64,000 bases of DNA. Source: Cupriavidus sp. WGlv3. Lineage in GTDB: Bacteria > Pseudomonadota > Gammaproteobacteria > Burkholderiales > Burkholderiaceae. The DNA is taken from the NCBI RefSeq assembly GCF_023952475.1, contig NZ_JALHRX010000001.1:186001-250000 (forward strand), in the 5' to 3' direction. The notes under the pieces were generated by a model. It did no database searches and was not told the origin of the DNA. It worked only from the letters and a program-made list of their open reading frames with translations. A program made the translations under genes and the position numbers. Positions within the stretch are counted from its first letter, which is position 1; every line of letters starts with the position of its first letter. Shown piece by piece: positions 44,979-54,787 of the stretch.

Positions 44979-46610
44979 ATGCCGCAATCCGCGCTGTCCG
45001 TATTCCGCCGCAGCCTCGCGGCCCGCCGCTGGCGGGCCATCGCCCTGGCCGCCGCCGCTGCATGCGGCGCGGTCCCGACCGGCACGGCACTCGCAGCCGG
45101 CGCGCAGTCCGCACCGGCCTATACCGGCCACATCATCGTGCGCTGGCGCGACGGCACCACCGCGGTCGACGGCAATGGCGCCGGCAAGTCGCCGGCTGCC
45201 GCCGAAGCCCTCAAGCAGCTGAGCGAACGCACCGGCATCGCCGTCACGGCGCGCCGCGCGATGGGCGGCAACCTGCAGCTGCTGCAGGTGCCCGACGCCT
45301 TTGCCGCCGACCCCGAGGCCGCGGCGGCACGGCTGCGCCAGGATCCGCGCGTGGCCGACGCCGTGCCCGACCGCTGGCTGCGGCTGCACGACACACTACC
45401 CGACGATCCCGAGTTCCAGGTCAACCAGCCGTACCTGAAGGGCACCGGCACCGCCGTCGGCGGCGTCAACCTGCCGCGCGCATGGGACCGCACCGGCGGC
45501 AGCAGCGGCATGGTGGTCGCGGTGGTGGACACCGGCATCCTGCCCCATCCCGATCTGCAGGGACGGCTGCTGTCCGGCTTCGACTTCATCAGCACCACCA
45601 CGGTCTCCAATGACGGCGACGGCCGCGACGGCGATCCGACCGATGCCGGCGACGGCCTGCCGGCCGGCTTCACCTGTCCGGGCAGCAGCACGCCTACGCC
45701 GGAGCCGACCAACAACAGCTGGCATGGCACGCGCGTGGCCGGCGTGCTGGGTGCGCTGACCAACAACGCGCGCGATATCGCGGGGGTCGACTGGAATGCG
45801 CGCATCCTGCCGGTGCGGGTCTCGGGACGCTGCGGCGCGCTGCTGTCCGACACCGTCGACGGCATGCGCTGGGCCGGCGGCCTGCCGGTGCCGAACGTGC
45901 CGGCCAACCCGACCCCGGCGCGCGTGGTCAATATCAGCCTGGGCGGCGGCACCTGCAGCGGCATCGAGCAGCAAGCCGTCAACGACCTGAATGCGCGCGG
46001 CGTGGTGGTGGTGGCCGCGGCCGGCAACAACCGCGGCGCGGTCGAGGCGCCGGCCGACTGCAGCGGCGTGATCGCGGTCACCGCGCACGCCAACGGCGGC
46101 GAGAACGCCAGCTATGCCAACGTCGGCCCGCAGGTGGCGATCAGCGCGCCGGGCGGCGGCTGCGGCAACTCGCAGGTGGTCGACGGCCGCTGCACGGTCA
46201 CGCCTTCGGTGATCCGCACGCTCAGCAACGACGGCAAGACGGCGCTGGGCAACTACGTGGTGGCGTCGGCGGCGGGCACCAGTTTCGCCGCGCCGATGGT
46301 CTCTGGCGTGGTGTCGATGATGTTCACGCTCAACGGCTCGCTGACGCCGGCGCAGGTCACCGCGGCGCTGAAGAGCTCGGCGCGCCCGCATCCCTCCGGC
46401 ACCTTCTGCACCACTAATCAGGGCGTATGCGGCGCGGGGCTGCTCGATGCCGACGGCGCCCTGCTGGCGGCGCTGGGCATGCCACCGCCACCGGCCGCGC
46501 CGGCACCGGCCGCGGATGGCGGCGGCGGCGGTGGCGCGGTGCCGCTGTGGAGCGCGCTGCTGCTCGCCGTGGCGGGACTGTTCAGCTTCGCGCTGCGCCG
46601 CCGCGGCTAG
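44979..46610 (+). CDS. Secreted S8 (subtilisin-like) protease with a GlyGly-CTERM-type tail
   Basis: 543 residues. Signal peptide about 1-40, pro-region about 48-140, catalytic domain about 165-500 with Asp184 (VVDTGILPH), His249 (NSWHGTRVAG), oxyanion Asn350 (AAAGNN) and Ser435 (GTSFAAPMVSG). The C-terminus has a Pro/Ala linker, a Gly6 run (514-519), one hydrophobic segment (522-538) and Arg540-542: the layout of GlyGly-CTERM sorting tails. GGGAGGAG lies 7-9 bases before the ATG; a TTG at 44889 in the same frame is rejected. The convergent rhombosortase-like gene ends 40 bases away, supporting processing of the tail. Several Cys pairs suggest disulfides. Confidence 0.92.
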   Translation: MPQSALSVFRRSLAARRWRAIALAAAAACGAVPTGTALAAGAQSAPAYTGHIIVRWRDGTTAVDGNGAGKSPAAAEALKQLSERTGIAVTARRAMGGNLQLLQVPDAFAADPEAAAARLRQDPRVADAVPDRWLRLHDTLPDDPEFQVNQPYLKGTGTAVGGVNLPRAWDRTGGSSGMVVAVVDTGILPHPDLQGRLLSGFDFISTTTVSNDGDGRDGDPTDAGDGLPAGFTCPGSSTPTPEPTNNSWHGTRVAGVLGALTNNARDIAGVDWNARILPVRVSGRCGALLSDTVDGMRWAGGLPVPNVPANPTPARVVNISLGGGTCSGIEQQAVNDLNARGVVVVAAAGNNRGAVEAPADCSGVIAVTAHANGGENASYANVGPQVAISAPGGGCGNSQVVDGRCTVTPSVIRTLSNDGKTALGNYVVASAAGTSFAAPMVSGVVSMMFTLNGSLTPAQVTAALKSSARPHPSGTFCTTNQGVCGAGLLDADGALLAALGMPPPPAAPAPAADGGGGGGAVPLWSALLLAVAGLFSFALRRRG

Positions 46611-46649
46611 CGGCAGCGGTGGCACTCAGGCGGCGGCGCCGCGGCGCCG

Positions 46650-47291
46650 CTATCGCCCGCCGCTATCGCGCGCCGGCCGCCGCGCCAGCCACCATTCCTG
46701 CAGAACCCAGCACAGCAGGCCGGCCACGGCGCCGGCCGCATGCGCCACGCGCACCACGCCGAAGCCCCACGCCGGATCGAACACCACCGGCGCCAGCCAC
46801 GACTGTTCCACCCAGACCTTGGCCAGCACGCCCAGGCACAGCAGCACGCCGGTGATGCGCGCCAGTCCCGGCGCGCGCAGCAGCCCCAGCGCGCCCCACA
46901 GCGCCAGCCCGTGCAGCGCGCCCGAGAGCCCGCCGTACCAGGCAATGGCCGGCACGCGCAGCAGCACCAGCTGCACCGCGATGCCGCACGCCACCAGCAC
47001 CAGCAACAGGCTGCGCGCCCGCGCCACGCGCGCGCAGATCGCCAGCACGCCGGTGGCGGCGAGCATGTCAGCCAGCCAGTGATGGCCGTCCAGGTGTACC
47101 CACATCGCCGTGGCCAGGCGCCACCACTGGCCGTCCACCCGCACGGCATCGCGCAGGTACAGGCCATGCGCGTGCCACCACGGCAGGAAGGTGAACGCCG
47201 CCGACAGCGCCCATACCAGCGCCACCGCCGCCAACAGCCCCGGCCAAGATGCGCCGGCGGGTGCCGGCGGCCCCGCGGCGTCAGTCCTCAC
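46650..47291 (-). CDS. rrtA: Rhombosortase-like rhomboid intramembrane protease
   Basis: 213 residues from a GTG that overlaps the glnE stop. About six hydrophobic segments. The catalytic Ser123 is in YGGLSGALHG and the His184 in RVAHAAGAVAGLL; the N-terminal HLDGHHWLADMLA matches the conserved H-x-x-x-H region of the family. Rhombosortases cleave and anchor or release proteins bearing GlyGly-CTERM tails, and exactly such a protein is encoded next door in convergent orientation. The start is uncertain: an in-frame ATG at 47447 would place 52 unlikely residues inside glnE. Confidence 0.85.
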   Translation of the reverse strand: MRTDAAGPPAPAGASWPGLLAAVALVWALSAAFTFLPWWHAHGLYLRDAVRVDGQWWRLATAMWVHLDGHHWLADMLAATGVLAICARVARARSLLLVLVACGIAVQLVLLRVPAIAWYGGLSGALHGLALWGALGLLRAPGLARITGVLLCLGVLAKVWVEQSWLAPVVFDPAWGFGVVRVAHAAGAVAGLLCWVLQEWWLARRPARDSGGR

Positions 47292-50283
47292 CGAACACGG
47301 CCCGCCACAGCGTGCCCACCGCGGCGGTCTGCGCGGCCATCGATGCCGGCGCCACGCGCGCATGGACCTGGCCGTCGAGGCGCAGCTGGTGCTGGCGCGC
47401 GCGGAACAGCCGGTAGGCATCGCCCACCGCCAGCGCCAGCGTGGCATCGATCAGGCCCAGCTCGCCGGCTTCGCGCAGCAGCGCGATATTGCCGGCATTG
47501 CGCGTCAGCTGCGGATGGGCGCGGCTATGCAGCAGCACCAGGTACTGCACCGTGAATTCGATATCGACCATGCCGCCGCGATCGTGCTTCAGATCGAACA
47601 GGTCGGTGGGGTTGGGATGGCCTTCGGCAACCTTGCGGCGCATCTGCGCGATCTCGTCGCGCAGCGCCGCGGCGTCGCGCTCCTGGCACAGCACCTCGCC
47701 GCGCAGCGCCTCGAAGCGCGCGCCGATGGCGGCGTCGCCGGCGCAGAAGCGCGCGCGCGTCAGCGCCTGGTGCTCCCAGACCCACGCGGTGTTGTCGCCC
47801 TCGCGCAGCTGGTAGCGGCGGAACGCGTCGAAGCTGGTCACCAGCAGGCCGGCCGCACCATTGGGGCGCAGCCGCGTGTCGACGTCGAACAGCGCGCCGG
47901 CCGCGGTATGGCTGGTGAGCCAGGTGATCAGGCGGCGCGCATAGGCGGCATAGACCTCGGGCGCGCGCTCGTGCTCGTCGTCGTACAGGAAGATGATGTC
48001 CAGGTCCGAGGCATAGCCCAGTTCCTTGCCGCCCAGCCGGCCATAGGCGATCACGGCGAAGCGCGGCACCTCGCGGTGGCGCGTGGCGAGCTGGCGCCAC
48101 ACCGTCTCCAGGGTCGCGTCGAGCATGGCATCGGCCAGGTCCGAAAGGCGGTCGGCCACCTGCTCCACCGTCAGCATGCCCTGCAGGTCCTGCAGCAGCA
48201 CGCGGAAGGTCTCGGCATGGTGCTCGCGGCGCAGGATGTCCATCTGCTGCTCGACCTGCCCCTCCGCGGCCAGCAGCCGTTCATGCAGGCGCTTGCGGAA
48301 CGCGGTCCAGTCGGGCGCGCCGGCCAGCGCGTCGCTGTCGAGCAGCTCGTCGAGCAGTTGCGGATGGCGCGTCAGGTAGGCTGCGGCCCAGCGCGAGGCA
48401 TGCAGCGTCTGCGCGACGCGGTCCATCGCCTGCGGGTATTCGGAAAGCAGCGACAGGTAGGAGGCGCGCCGGCTGATCGCCTCGAGGAAGTCGATAAAGC
48501 GTCCGATGGTGCTGTCGGGATCGTCCTGGCGCGCGGCCAGGTCGAGCGCGCGGTTGACCAGCTGGTCGAAGCGCGCGCGGCTGGCTTCGGACAGCGCGCG
48601 GTAGCGCAGCGACGCGGCGATCGCGCGCAGCCGGTCCAGCAGCGCATTGCAGTCGGTAAAGCCGGCGGCCTGCAGCCGCTGGCACGGCACCGCGCTGTCT
48701 TCCACACTGTCGGCCGCGCCCTGCGACGGGTCCTGGCGCGGGTTGTCCTGCGCGCGCGCGGCGCTGTCTTCCATGACGATGTCCGGCCACAGCGCCTCGC
48801 ACGGGCCGGCGTCGGGGTCGGAGAAGGTGGCTTCGAATTGCTGCGCCACCGGTTCCTGCAGCTCGGCAAGCCGCGCCAGCAAGGCCGGCCAGTCGGCGCA
48901 GCCCATCATCTGCGCCACCGCGTGCTGCTCGTCCGGTGAGGTCGGCAGATGGTGGGTCTGCGCGTCGTCGCGGTATTGCAGCCGGTGTTCGAGCTGGCGC
49001 AGGAAGCGGTAGGCGTCGCCCAGCTGCCCGGCCTGCGCGGCGGGCAGCAGGCCGCGCTCGACCGCCACCGCCAGCACCTCCAGCGTCGGCCGGATGCGCA
49101 GCGCGGGATCCTGGCCGCCGCGGATCAGCTGGAACACCTGCGCCATGAATTCGATCTCGCGGATGCCGCCACGGCCCAGCTTGATATTGAACGAGCGCTG
49201 GTTGACACCGTGCCCGGGCAGGCCGCCGCTGCGCTTGGCGGCCTCGCTGCGGATCTGCGCATGCAGCGAGCGGATCGCCGCGATCACGCCGTAGTCCAGG
49301 TAGCGCCGGAATACGAACGGCGAGGTCAGCCGCGCCAGCAGACCGGCGGTCCGCTGCGCATGGGGCGAGTCCAGCGCCGACACCACGCGGCCCTTGATCC
49401 AGGCGTAGCGCTCCCACTCGCGGCCCTGCACCACCAGGTATTCCTCCAGCATGCCCAGGCTGCAGGCCAGCGGCCCGGCATCGCCGTTGGGACGCAGCCG
49501 CATGTCGACACGGAACACATAGCCGTCGGCGGTCACGTCGGCGAGCAGGTTGATCAGGCGGCGGCCCAGGCGGATGAAGTACTCGTGGTTGGACAGTGTG
49601 CGCGGGCCGCCCTGGGTGTCGCCGTCCTCGTCGTAGAGGAAGATCAGGTCGATATCGGACGAGACATTGAGCTCGCGCCCGCCCAGCTTGCCCATGCCCA
49701 CCACCACCAGCTCCTGTACCTCGCCACTGTGGGCGCCGACCGGGCGGCCGAAGGTGGCGGCAAGATCGTCGCCCAGCACCGCCAGGCCGTGCTGGATCGC
49801 CAGTTCGGCCAGGTCGGTCATGGCGCCGGTAACCTCGCCCAGCGTGGCCAGGCCGCGCAGGTCGCGCTCGATCACCGCGCACATGACCTCGGCGCGCAGC
49901 CGACGCAGCGCACGCTTGGCGGCATCTTCGGCGTCGGCCGAGGGCGCATGCAGCGCCTGCAGCCGTGCCGCCATCCAGGCGCGCGTAAGCGGCTGCGCCA
50001 CCGCGGCGGCGAGGACTTCCGGAAGGTCCGGGCGGGCCTGCAGCACGCGCCGCGCGTAGTGCGAGTACGAGGCCGAGTACAATACGTCGCCGCCTGCCCG
50101 GGCGCCTTCGCCATCCGGCTGCAGCGCCTGCGCCGCGGTGACGGCAAAGGCGCCGGCGGACATGGTGCCGGGGCCCTGCCCCGGCGCGACGGACGCCGCA
50201 TGGGCGGGTTCCGGTGTGGCGCGCGCGCCATGTTGGTCAGCAGCGTCGCCAGTGGCGGAACTCGTCGGATCAGAGGCAGTCAT
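47281..50283 (-). CDS. glnE: Bifunctional glutamine synthetase adenylyltransferase/deadenylase
   Basis: Switches glutamine synthetase off and on by adding or removing AMP under control of PII. About 1000 residues from MTASDPTSSATGDAAD. Two nucleotidyltransferase domains are visible: GMGKLGGRELNVSSDIDLIFLY (N-terminal, deadenylase) and AYGRLGGKELGYASDLDIIFLYDD (C-terminal, adenylylase), each followed by a regulatory helical domain. The first 80 residues are low-complexity and not conserved. It is divergent from yhdP. Confidence 0.96.
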   Translation of the reverse strand: MTASDPTSSATGDAADQHGARATPEPAHAASVAPGQGPGTMSAGAFAVTAAQALQPDGEGARAGGDVLYSASYSHYARRVLQARPDLPEVLAAAVAQPLTRAWMAARLQALHAPSADAEDAAKRALRRLRAEVMCAVIERDLRGLATLGEVTGAMTDLAELAIQHGLAVLGDDLAATFGRPVGAHSGEVQELVVVGMGKLGGRELNVSSDIDLIFLYDEDGDTQGGPRTLSNHEYFIRLGRRLINLLADVTADGYVFRVDMRLRPNGDAGPLACSLGMLEEYLVVQGREWERYAWIKGRVVSALDSPHAQRTAGLLARLTSPFVFRRYLDYGVIAAIRSLHAQIRSEAAKRSGGLPGHGVNQRSFNIKLGRGGIREIEFMAQVFQLIRGGQDPALRIRPTLEVLAVAVERGLLPAAQAGQLGDAYRFLRQLEHRLQYRDDAQTHHLPTSPDEQHAVAQMMGCADWPALLARLAELQEPVAQQFEATFSDPDAGPCEALWPDIVMEDSAARAQDNPRQDPSQGAADSVEDSAVPCQRLQAAGFTDCNALLDRLRAIAASLRYRALSEASRARFDQLVNRALDLAARQDDPDSTIGRFIDFLEAISRRASYLSLLSEYPQAMDRVAQTLHASRWAAAYLTRHPQLLDELLDSDALAGAPDWTAFRKRLHERLLAAEGQVEQQMDILRREHHAETFRVLLQDLQGMLTVEQVADRLSDLADAMLDATLETVWRQLATRHREVPRFAVIAYGRLGGKELGYASDLDIIFLYDDEHERAPEVYAAYARRLITWLTSHTAAGALFDVDTRLRPNGAAGLLVTSFDAFRRYQLREGDNTAWVWEHQALTRARFCAGDAAIGARFEALRGEVLCQERDAAALRDEIAQMRRKVAEGHPNPTDLFDLKHDRGGMVDIEFTVQYLVLLHSRAHPQLTRNAGNIALLREAGELGLIDATLALAVGDAYRLFRARQHQLRLDGQVHARVAPASMAAQTAAVGTLWRAVFGED

Positions 50284-50389
50284 TCCAGTATTTGAAATGC
50301 GAGCAAAGGTGCGAAAGGTGCGGCCAGGGGTACCCCGCCGCGGTGCGCGCAGCTTGCGCATTTCTTGTTTTAGCCGGCCGGGCACCAGA

Positions 50390-50418
50390 TTGGAGAGCGG
50401 CTAGTATTGTCGGATAAT
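50390..50418 (+). promoter_or_regulatory. Candidate yhdP promoter implying a leaderless transcript
   Basis: TTGGAG (50390-50395) and GATAAT (50413-50418) with a 17-base spacer. The predicted start falls on the ATG at 50425, and no ribosome site precedes it. If right, the TTG at 50407 cannot be the start codon. Confidence 0.45.
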
Positions 50419-50424
50419 CTGCGC

Positions 50425-53400
50425 ATGTCCAGCCGCGCCCCACAACCCGCTGACGGTTCTCCCCCCAATGGCGGCGCGGGCGGGCACGAGGCCGCCACCA
50501 CGCTGCCCGCTACGCCCACCGGTTCCCTTGGTATTGACACTCCTGACGCCCCCCGACGGAGTTCTACGTGGGCGCGCGCCGGCGCGCTGGGTCGCGCCAG
50601 TGCGCGCGCGGCCGCGGCGGCCTTGCACCATCCGTTCTGGCGCGGCCTGGGGCGCGCGCTGGTGCGCCTGGCGCTGGTGCTGGCCGTGCTGGCGCTGGCG
50701 GCGGGCCTGCTGATCCGCTTCGTGCTGTGGCCGCAGGCCTCGGCCGCGCGCGAGTGGCTGGAACAGCGCGGCTCGCAGGCGCTGTCGGCGCAGGTCGGGA
50801 TCGGCTCGCTCGAAACCTATTGGGACGGCTGGCACCCGGCCTTCCGCGCGCGTGGGCTTAGCGCGGTGGACGGCCAGCAGCGCGCGCTGCTGTCGGCCGC
50901 CACGCTCGACGGCAAGCTGGCGTGGCGTTCGCTGGTCAGCATGAACCTGCAGTTCGTCAGCCTGAGCGCGAGCGGCACCGACATCCTGGTGCGCCGCACC
51001 CCGGAGGGCAGGCTGCTGGTCGCCGGCATGGTGGTCGATGCCACCGGCGGCCAGCAGGACGACGACCGCTTCCTGGGCTGGCTGATGTCGCAGGGCCGCG
51101 TGGCGCTGTCCGACGGCAAGCTGCGCTGGCTCGACGAAAAAGCACGCCTGCCCCGACTCGACATCGGCGAGATCCGCCTCGAAACCCGCCGCGACGGCGC
51201 GCGCCACACCTTCCACCTGGAAGCGCGCTCGCCGGCACTGGGCCCGCGCCCGCTCGAGGTGCGCTCGACCTTCCGCGACGACTACCTGCACAGCGCCGGC
51301 AACTGGCGCCACTGGGCCGGCCAGGCCACCTGGGACCTCGGCCAGCTGCAGTTGCCGGTGCTGCAGCGCTACCTGGCGATGTTCGAGCGCGTCGCCAGCG
51401 GCACCTTCAGCACCGACGGCAGCATCGAATTCCGCCAGGGGCGCATCGTGCGCAGCCAGACCCGGCTGCGCGCCAGCGGCGTCGACCTGCAGCTGGCCGG
51501 CGCCGCCGCGCCGCTGCGGCTGGCCAACGCGCAGGCCCTGCTGCTACACCGGACCGAGCGCGACGGCAGCAACCTGCTGACCGTCGACACGCTGCTATGG
51601 CAGCCCCTGCAGCCGCAGCAGGCCCAGCAGCCGGTAGTGTCCGACGCCAGCAACGCGCCCGCGGTGGCCGACGGCAGCTGGCGCGAAGGCATGCGCAAGG
51701 TCGCCATCGGCTGGGCCCGGGCCAAGGACGGGACCCTGAACAAGTTCTCGCTGAAGGCGCCCTCGCTGGACCTGAACACGGTGCGCGCGCTGGCCACCTC
51801 GATGCCGATCGATACCGCGGTGCTGCGCCAGCTGCGCGCGCTGCAGCCTGCGGGGCACATCGACAACCTCAACGTCAGCTGGACCCGCGCGCGCACCGGC
51901 ATGCTCGAGCGCGGCGGCGGCAAGCCCCACTACAGCATCCAGGGCACGCTGCGCGAGGTCTCGATCAACGGGCAGCCCGCGGTGCCGGCGCTCGACGCCG
52001 CCGGGCATCCGCGCCTGGGCACGCCGGGCTTCTCGCGCCTGTCCGGCACCTTCGCCCTCGACGACCAGCAGGGCACGGCGCGCTTCGAGGGCAATGACGC
52101 GGCGCTGGTGCTGCCGGGGCTGTTCGAAGACCCGCGCCTGGGGTTCGACCAGATCGGCGGCGACGTGCGCTGGCAGCGCCGCGACGGCAAGCTCGCGGTG
52201 ACGCTGGAGAGCGTGCGCTTTGCCAATGCCGACGCCGCCGGCTCGGTGCGCGGCACCTGGCGCGAAGGCGGCGATGGCGTCTCGGGCATCGCCGACCTGG
52301 CCGGCGAGATGACCCGCGCAAGCGTCGCGCGCGTGCCGCGCTACCTGCCGCTGAGCATCCCCGCCGCGACCCGCCACTACCTGTCCGGCGCGCTCACCGG
52401 TGGCGAGGCTGCCGGGGTCAGCTTCGTGCTGCGCGGCGACCTCGCGCACTTCCCGTTCCAGGCACCGCACGAGAAGGCCGGCGAGTTCCGCGTCGAGGTC
52501 CCGATCGAACACGTCAGCTACCAGATCGCGCCGCATGACGCGAGCCACGAGCCGGCCCATGGCACCCCCGGCGCATCGTCGTGGCCGGTGTTCACCGACA
52601 TCGCCGGGCGCGTGGTATTCGACCGCGGCGGCATGACTTTCCTGGCGCGCCGCGCCACGGTGCAGGACATTGCCGGCGTCACGCTGCACGATGTCAGCGG
52701 CCGCATCGACGACCTGAGCCCGCGCGGCAAGCTCGCCATCGAGGGCAGCGCCACCGGGCCGGTGCAAGGCTTCGTACGCTACATCAACGCCTCGCCGGTG
52801 CGCGAGTGGACCGGACACGTGGCCGATGCGGCCCGGGCCGGCGGCAACGGCGAGCTGAAGCTCAAGCTCGAGATGCCGCTGGAGCACGCCGACGCGGCCA
52901 AGGTCGATGGCCGCTTCCGCTTTCCCGGCAACGATGTCGTGCTCAGCCCGCAACTGCCGCTGCTGGGCAATGCCAGCGGCGTCATTACCTTTAACGAGCA
53001 TGGCTTCGGGCTGGAGAACATTCGCGCGCGCTTTCTTGGCGGCGAGCTGCGCCTTGCCGGCGGCACGCAGCCGGACGGCGCCACGCGCGTGAACGCCAGC
53101 GGCCAGGCTTCGGCCGCCGGGCTGCGCGAGGCTGCCGCGGGCACGGCGCTGGCGCCGCTGGCGGCGCGGCTGGAAGGCGCCACCGGCTACAGCGCGGTGA
53201 TCGGCGTGCGCGAACGGCAGCTGCAGGTCCAGCTGAACTCCGAGCTCAACGGCATGGCGCTGCAGCTGCCGGCGCCCCTTGCCAAGGCCGCCGCGCCCGC
53301 ATTGCCGCTGCGCGTCGAACTACGCCCGGCCGCGCCTGCGGCCAATGCCGCGCGCGGCGGCACCGACGAACTGGCGCTGCAGCTGGGCAATGTGCTCAAC

Positions 53401-54768
53401 GCCCGCTACCTGCTGCGCCGCGACGGCGGTGGTAGCGGCACCAGCGGCTTCGAAGTGCTGGCGGGCGGCATCGGCGTGCAGCAGGCGGCGCCGTTGCCGT
53501 CCGCGGGCGTCAGCGCCGGGGCCACCTTCGACCAGCTCGATATCGATGCCTGGCGCGCGGCCTTCGCCGGTGGTGCTGACGGCGCGGGTGCCAACGAGCC
53601 GCCCTCGCCGTTCCTGCCCAGCCGCATCGCGCTGCGCGCGCGCACGCTGCACGGCATGGGCCGCACGCTGGACGAGGTCGCGCTCGACGCCAGCCGCGAG
53701 GCCGACGGCTGGAACGCCAGGGTCGACTCGCGCCAGGTTGCCGGTGCGGTGCAATGGCGCCCGGGCGCGACGGCTGCCGCCGCTTCGCTGCGCTTGCGCC
53801 TGGCGCGCCTGAACGTGCCCGATGCCAACGACGAGCACAACGTGGTCGATGCGCTGGCGAGCAGCATCGACACCTTGCCCGCGATCGACCTGGTCGCCGA
53901 CCAGTTCATGCTGCGCGGCCACGACTTCGGCAAGCTCGAGGTCAAGGCGCATACCGAGACAGGCGCCGGCGGCACCGATCCGGTCTGGACCCTGGACAAG
54001 CTGCAGATCGAACAGCCCGGCGCCACCCTGACCGGCAACGGCAGCTGGCGCGTGCCGCGCCGCCTGCGCGCCGACGCCAGCGCCGAGCGCCGCACGCTGC
54101 TGTCGTTCGCCATCGACGTGCGCGATGCCGGCGCGACGCTGGACCGGCTGGGGCTGCCGCATACCCTCAGCGACGGCAAGGGCAAGCTCGAGGGGCGCGT
54201 GGCGTGGCGCGGCTCGCCGCTGTCGATCGACTACCCGACGCTGACCGGCAAGCTGTCGCTGGACCTGGAGAACGGCCAGATCCTCAGCGTCGAGCCGGGC
54301 GCGGCGCGCCTGCTGGGCGTGCTCAGCCTGCAGGGCCTGCTGCGCTTTGCCACGCTGGACTTCCGTACGCTCTCGGGGCGCGGGCTGCTGTTCGACCGCA
54401 TCACCGGCAGCGGCACCATCGAGAACGGCGTCGGCACGATCGAGGATTTCAAGCTGCGCAGCCCGCAGATCATCGCCAGCATGAGCGGCACCGCCAACCT
54501 GCTGCGCGAGACCCAGGACCTGCGGGTCGAGGTGGTGCCGCGCATCAACGCCACCACCACGTCGATCGCCGCGGCCTTTATCAACCCGGCGCTGGGCATC
54601 GGCACGCTCGCCGCGCAGCTGCTGTTCGCCGACGAGTTCTCCAAGATGTTCACCCGGCACTACCGCATCTCGGGCAGCTGGGCCAACCCGCAGGTCGGCA
54701 AAGTGGAGGACAATGAGGCGCAAGGCCCGACCTTCGACAACCGCGCGGATCCGGCCTTCCCGCGCTAG
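50425..54768 (+). CDS. yhdP: YhdP-family AsmA-like phospholipid-transport protein
   Basis: 1447 residues. One N-terminal membrane segment (LVRLALVLAVLALAAGLLIRF) and a very long periplasmic part rich in short beta strands, ending in an AsmA-like C-terminal region (FDRITGSGTIENGVGTIEDF, INPALGIGTLAAQLLFADEF). YhdP, TamB and YdbH are thought to bridge the periplasm and carry phospholipids to the outer membrane. Gene order yhdP-amidase-tldD agrees with many proteobacteria. The ATG at 50425 is preferred to a TTG at 50407. The variable first 50 residues are cytoplasmic. Confidence 0.93.
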   Translation: MSSRAPQPADGSPPNGGAGGHEAATTLPATPTGSLGIDTPDAPRRSSTWARAGALGRASARAAAAALHHPFWRGLGRALVRLALVLAVLALAAGLLIRFVLWPQASAAREWLEQRGSQALSAQVGIGSLETYWDGWHPAFRARGLSAVDGQQRALLSAATLDGKLAWRSLVSMNLQFVSLSASGTDILVRRTPEGRLLVAGMVVDATGGQQDDDRFLGWLMSQGRVALSDGKLRWLDEKARLPRLDIGEIRLETRRDGARHTFHLEARSPALGPRPLEVRSTFRDDYLHSAGNWRHWAGQATWDLGQLQLPVLQRYLAMFERVASGTFSTDGSIEFRQGRIVRSQTRLRASGVDLQLAGAAAPLRLANAQALLLHRTERDGSNLLTVDTLLWQPLQPQQAQQPVVSDASNAPAVADGSWREGMRKVAIGWARAKDGTLNKFSLKAPSLDLNTVRALATSMPIDTAVLRQLRALQPAGHIDNLNVSWTRARTGMLERGGGKPHYSIQGTLREVSINGQPAVPALDAAGHPRLGTPGFSRLSGTFALDDQQGTARFEGNDAALVLPGLFEDPRLGFDQIGGDVRWQRRDGKLAVTLESVRFANADAAGSVRGTWREGGDGVSGIADLAGEMTRASVARVPRYLPLSIPAATRHYLSGALTGGEAAGVSFVLRGDLAHFPFQAPHEKAGEFRVEVPIEHVSYQIAPHDASHEPAHGTPGASSWPVFTDIAGRVVFDRGGMTFLARRATVQDIAGVTLHDVSGRIDDLSPRGKLAIEGSATGPVQGFVRYINASPVREWTGHVADAARAGGNGELKLKLEMPLEHADAAKVDGRFRFPGNDVVLSPQLPLLGNASGVITFNEHGFGLENIRARFLGGELRLAGGTQPDGATRVNASGQASAAGLREAAAGTALAPLAARLEGATGYSAVIGVRERQLQVQLNSELNGMALQLPAPLAKAAAPALPLRVELRPAAPAANAARGGTDELALQLGNVLNARYLLRRDGGGSGTSGFEVLAGGIGVQQAAPLPSAGVSAGATFDQLDIDAWRAAFAGGADGAGANEPPSPFLPSRIALRARTLHGMGRTLDEVALDASREADGWNARVDSRQVAGAVQWRPGATAAAASLRLRLARLNVPDANDEHNVVDALASSIDTLPAIDLVADQFMLRGHDFGKLEVKAHTETGAGGTDPVWTLDKLQIEQPGATLTGNGSWRVPRRLRADASAERRTLLSFAIDVRDAGATLDRLGLPHTLSDGKGKLEGRVAWRGSPLSIDYPTLTGKLSLDLENGQILSVEPGAARLLGVLSLQGLLRFATLDFRTLSGRGLLFDRITGSGTIENGVGTIEDFKLRSPQIIASMSGTANLLRETQDLRVEVVPRINATTTSIAAAFINPALGIGTLAAQLLFADEFSKMFTRHYRISGSWANPQVGKVEDNEAQGPTFDNRADPAFPR

Positions 54769-54787
54769 AAGAAGATGCCGCCCCCCC

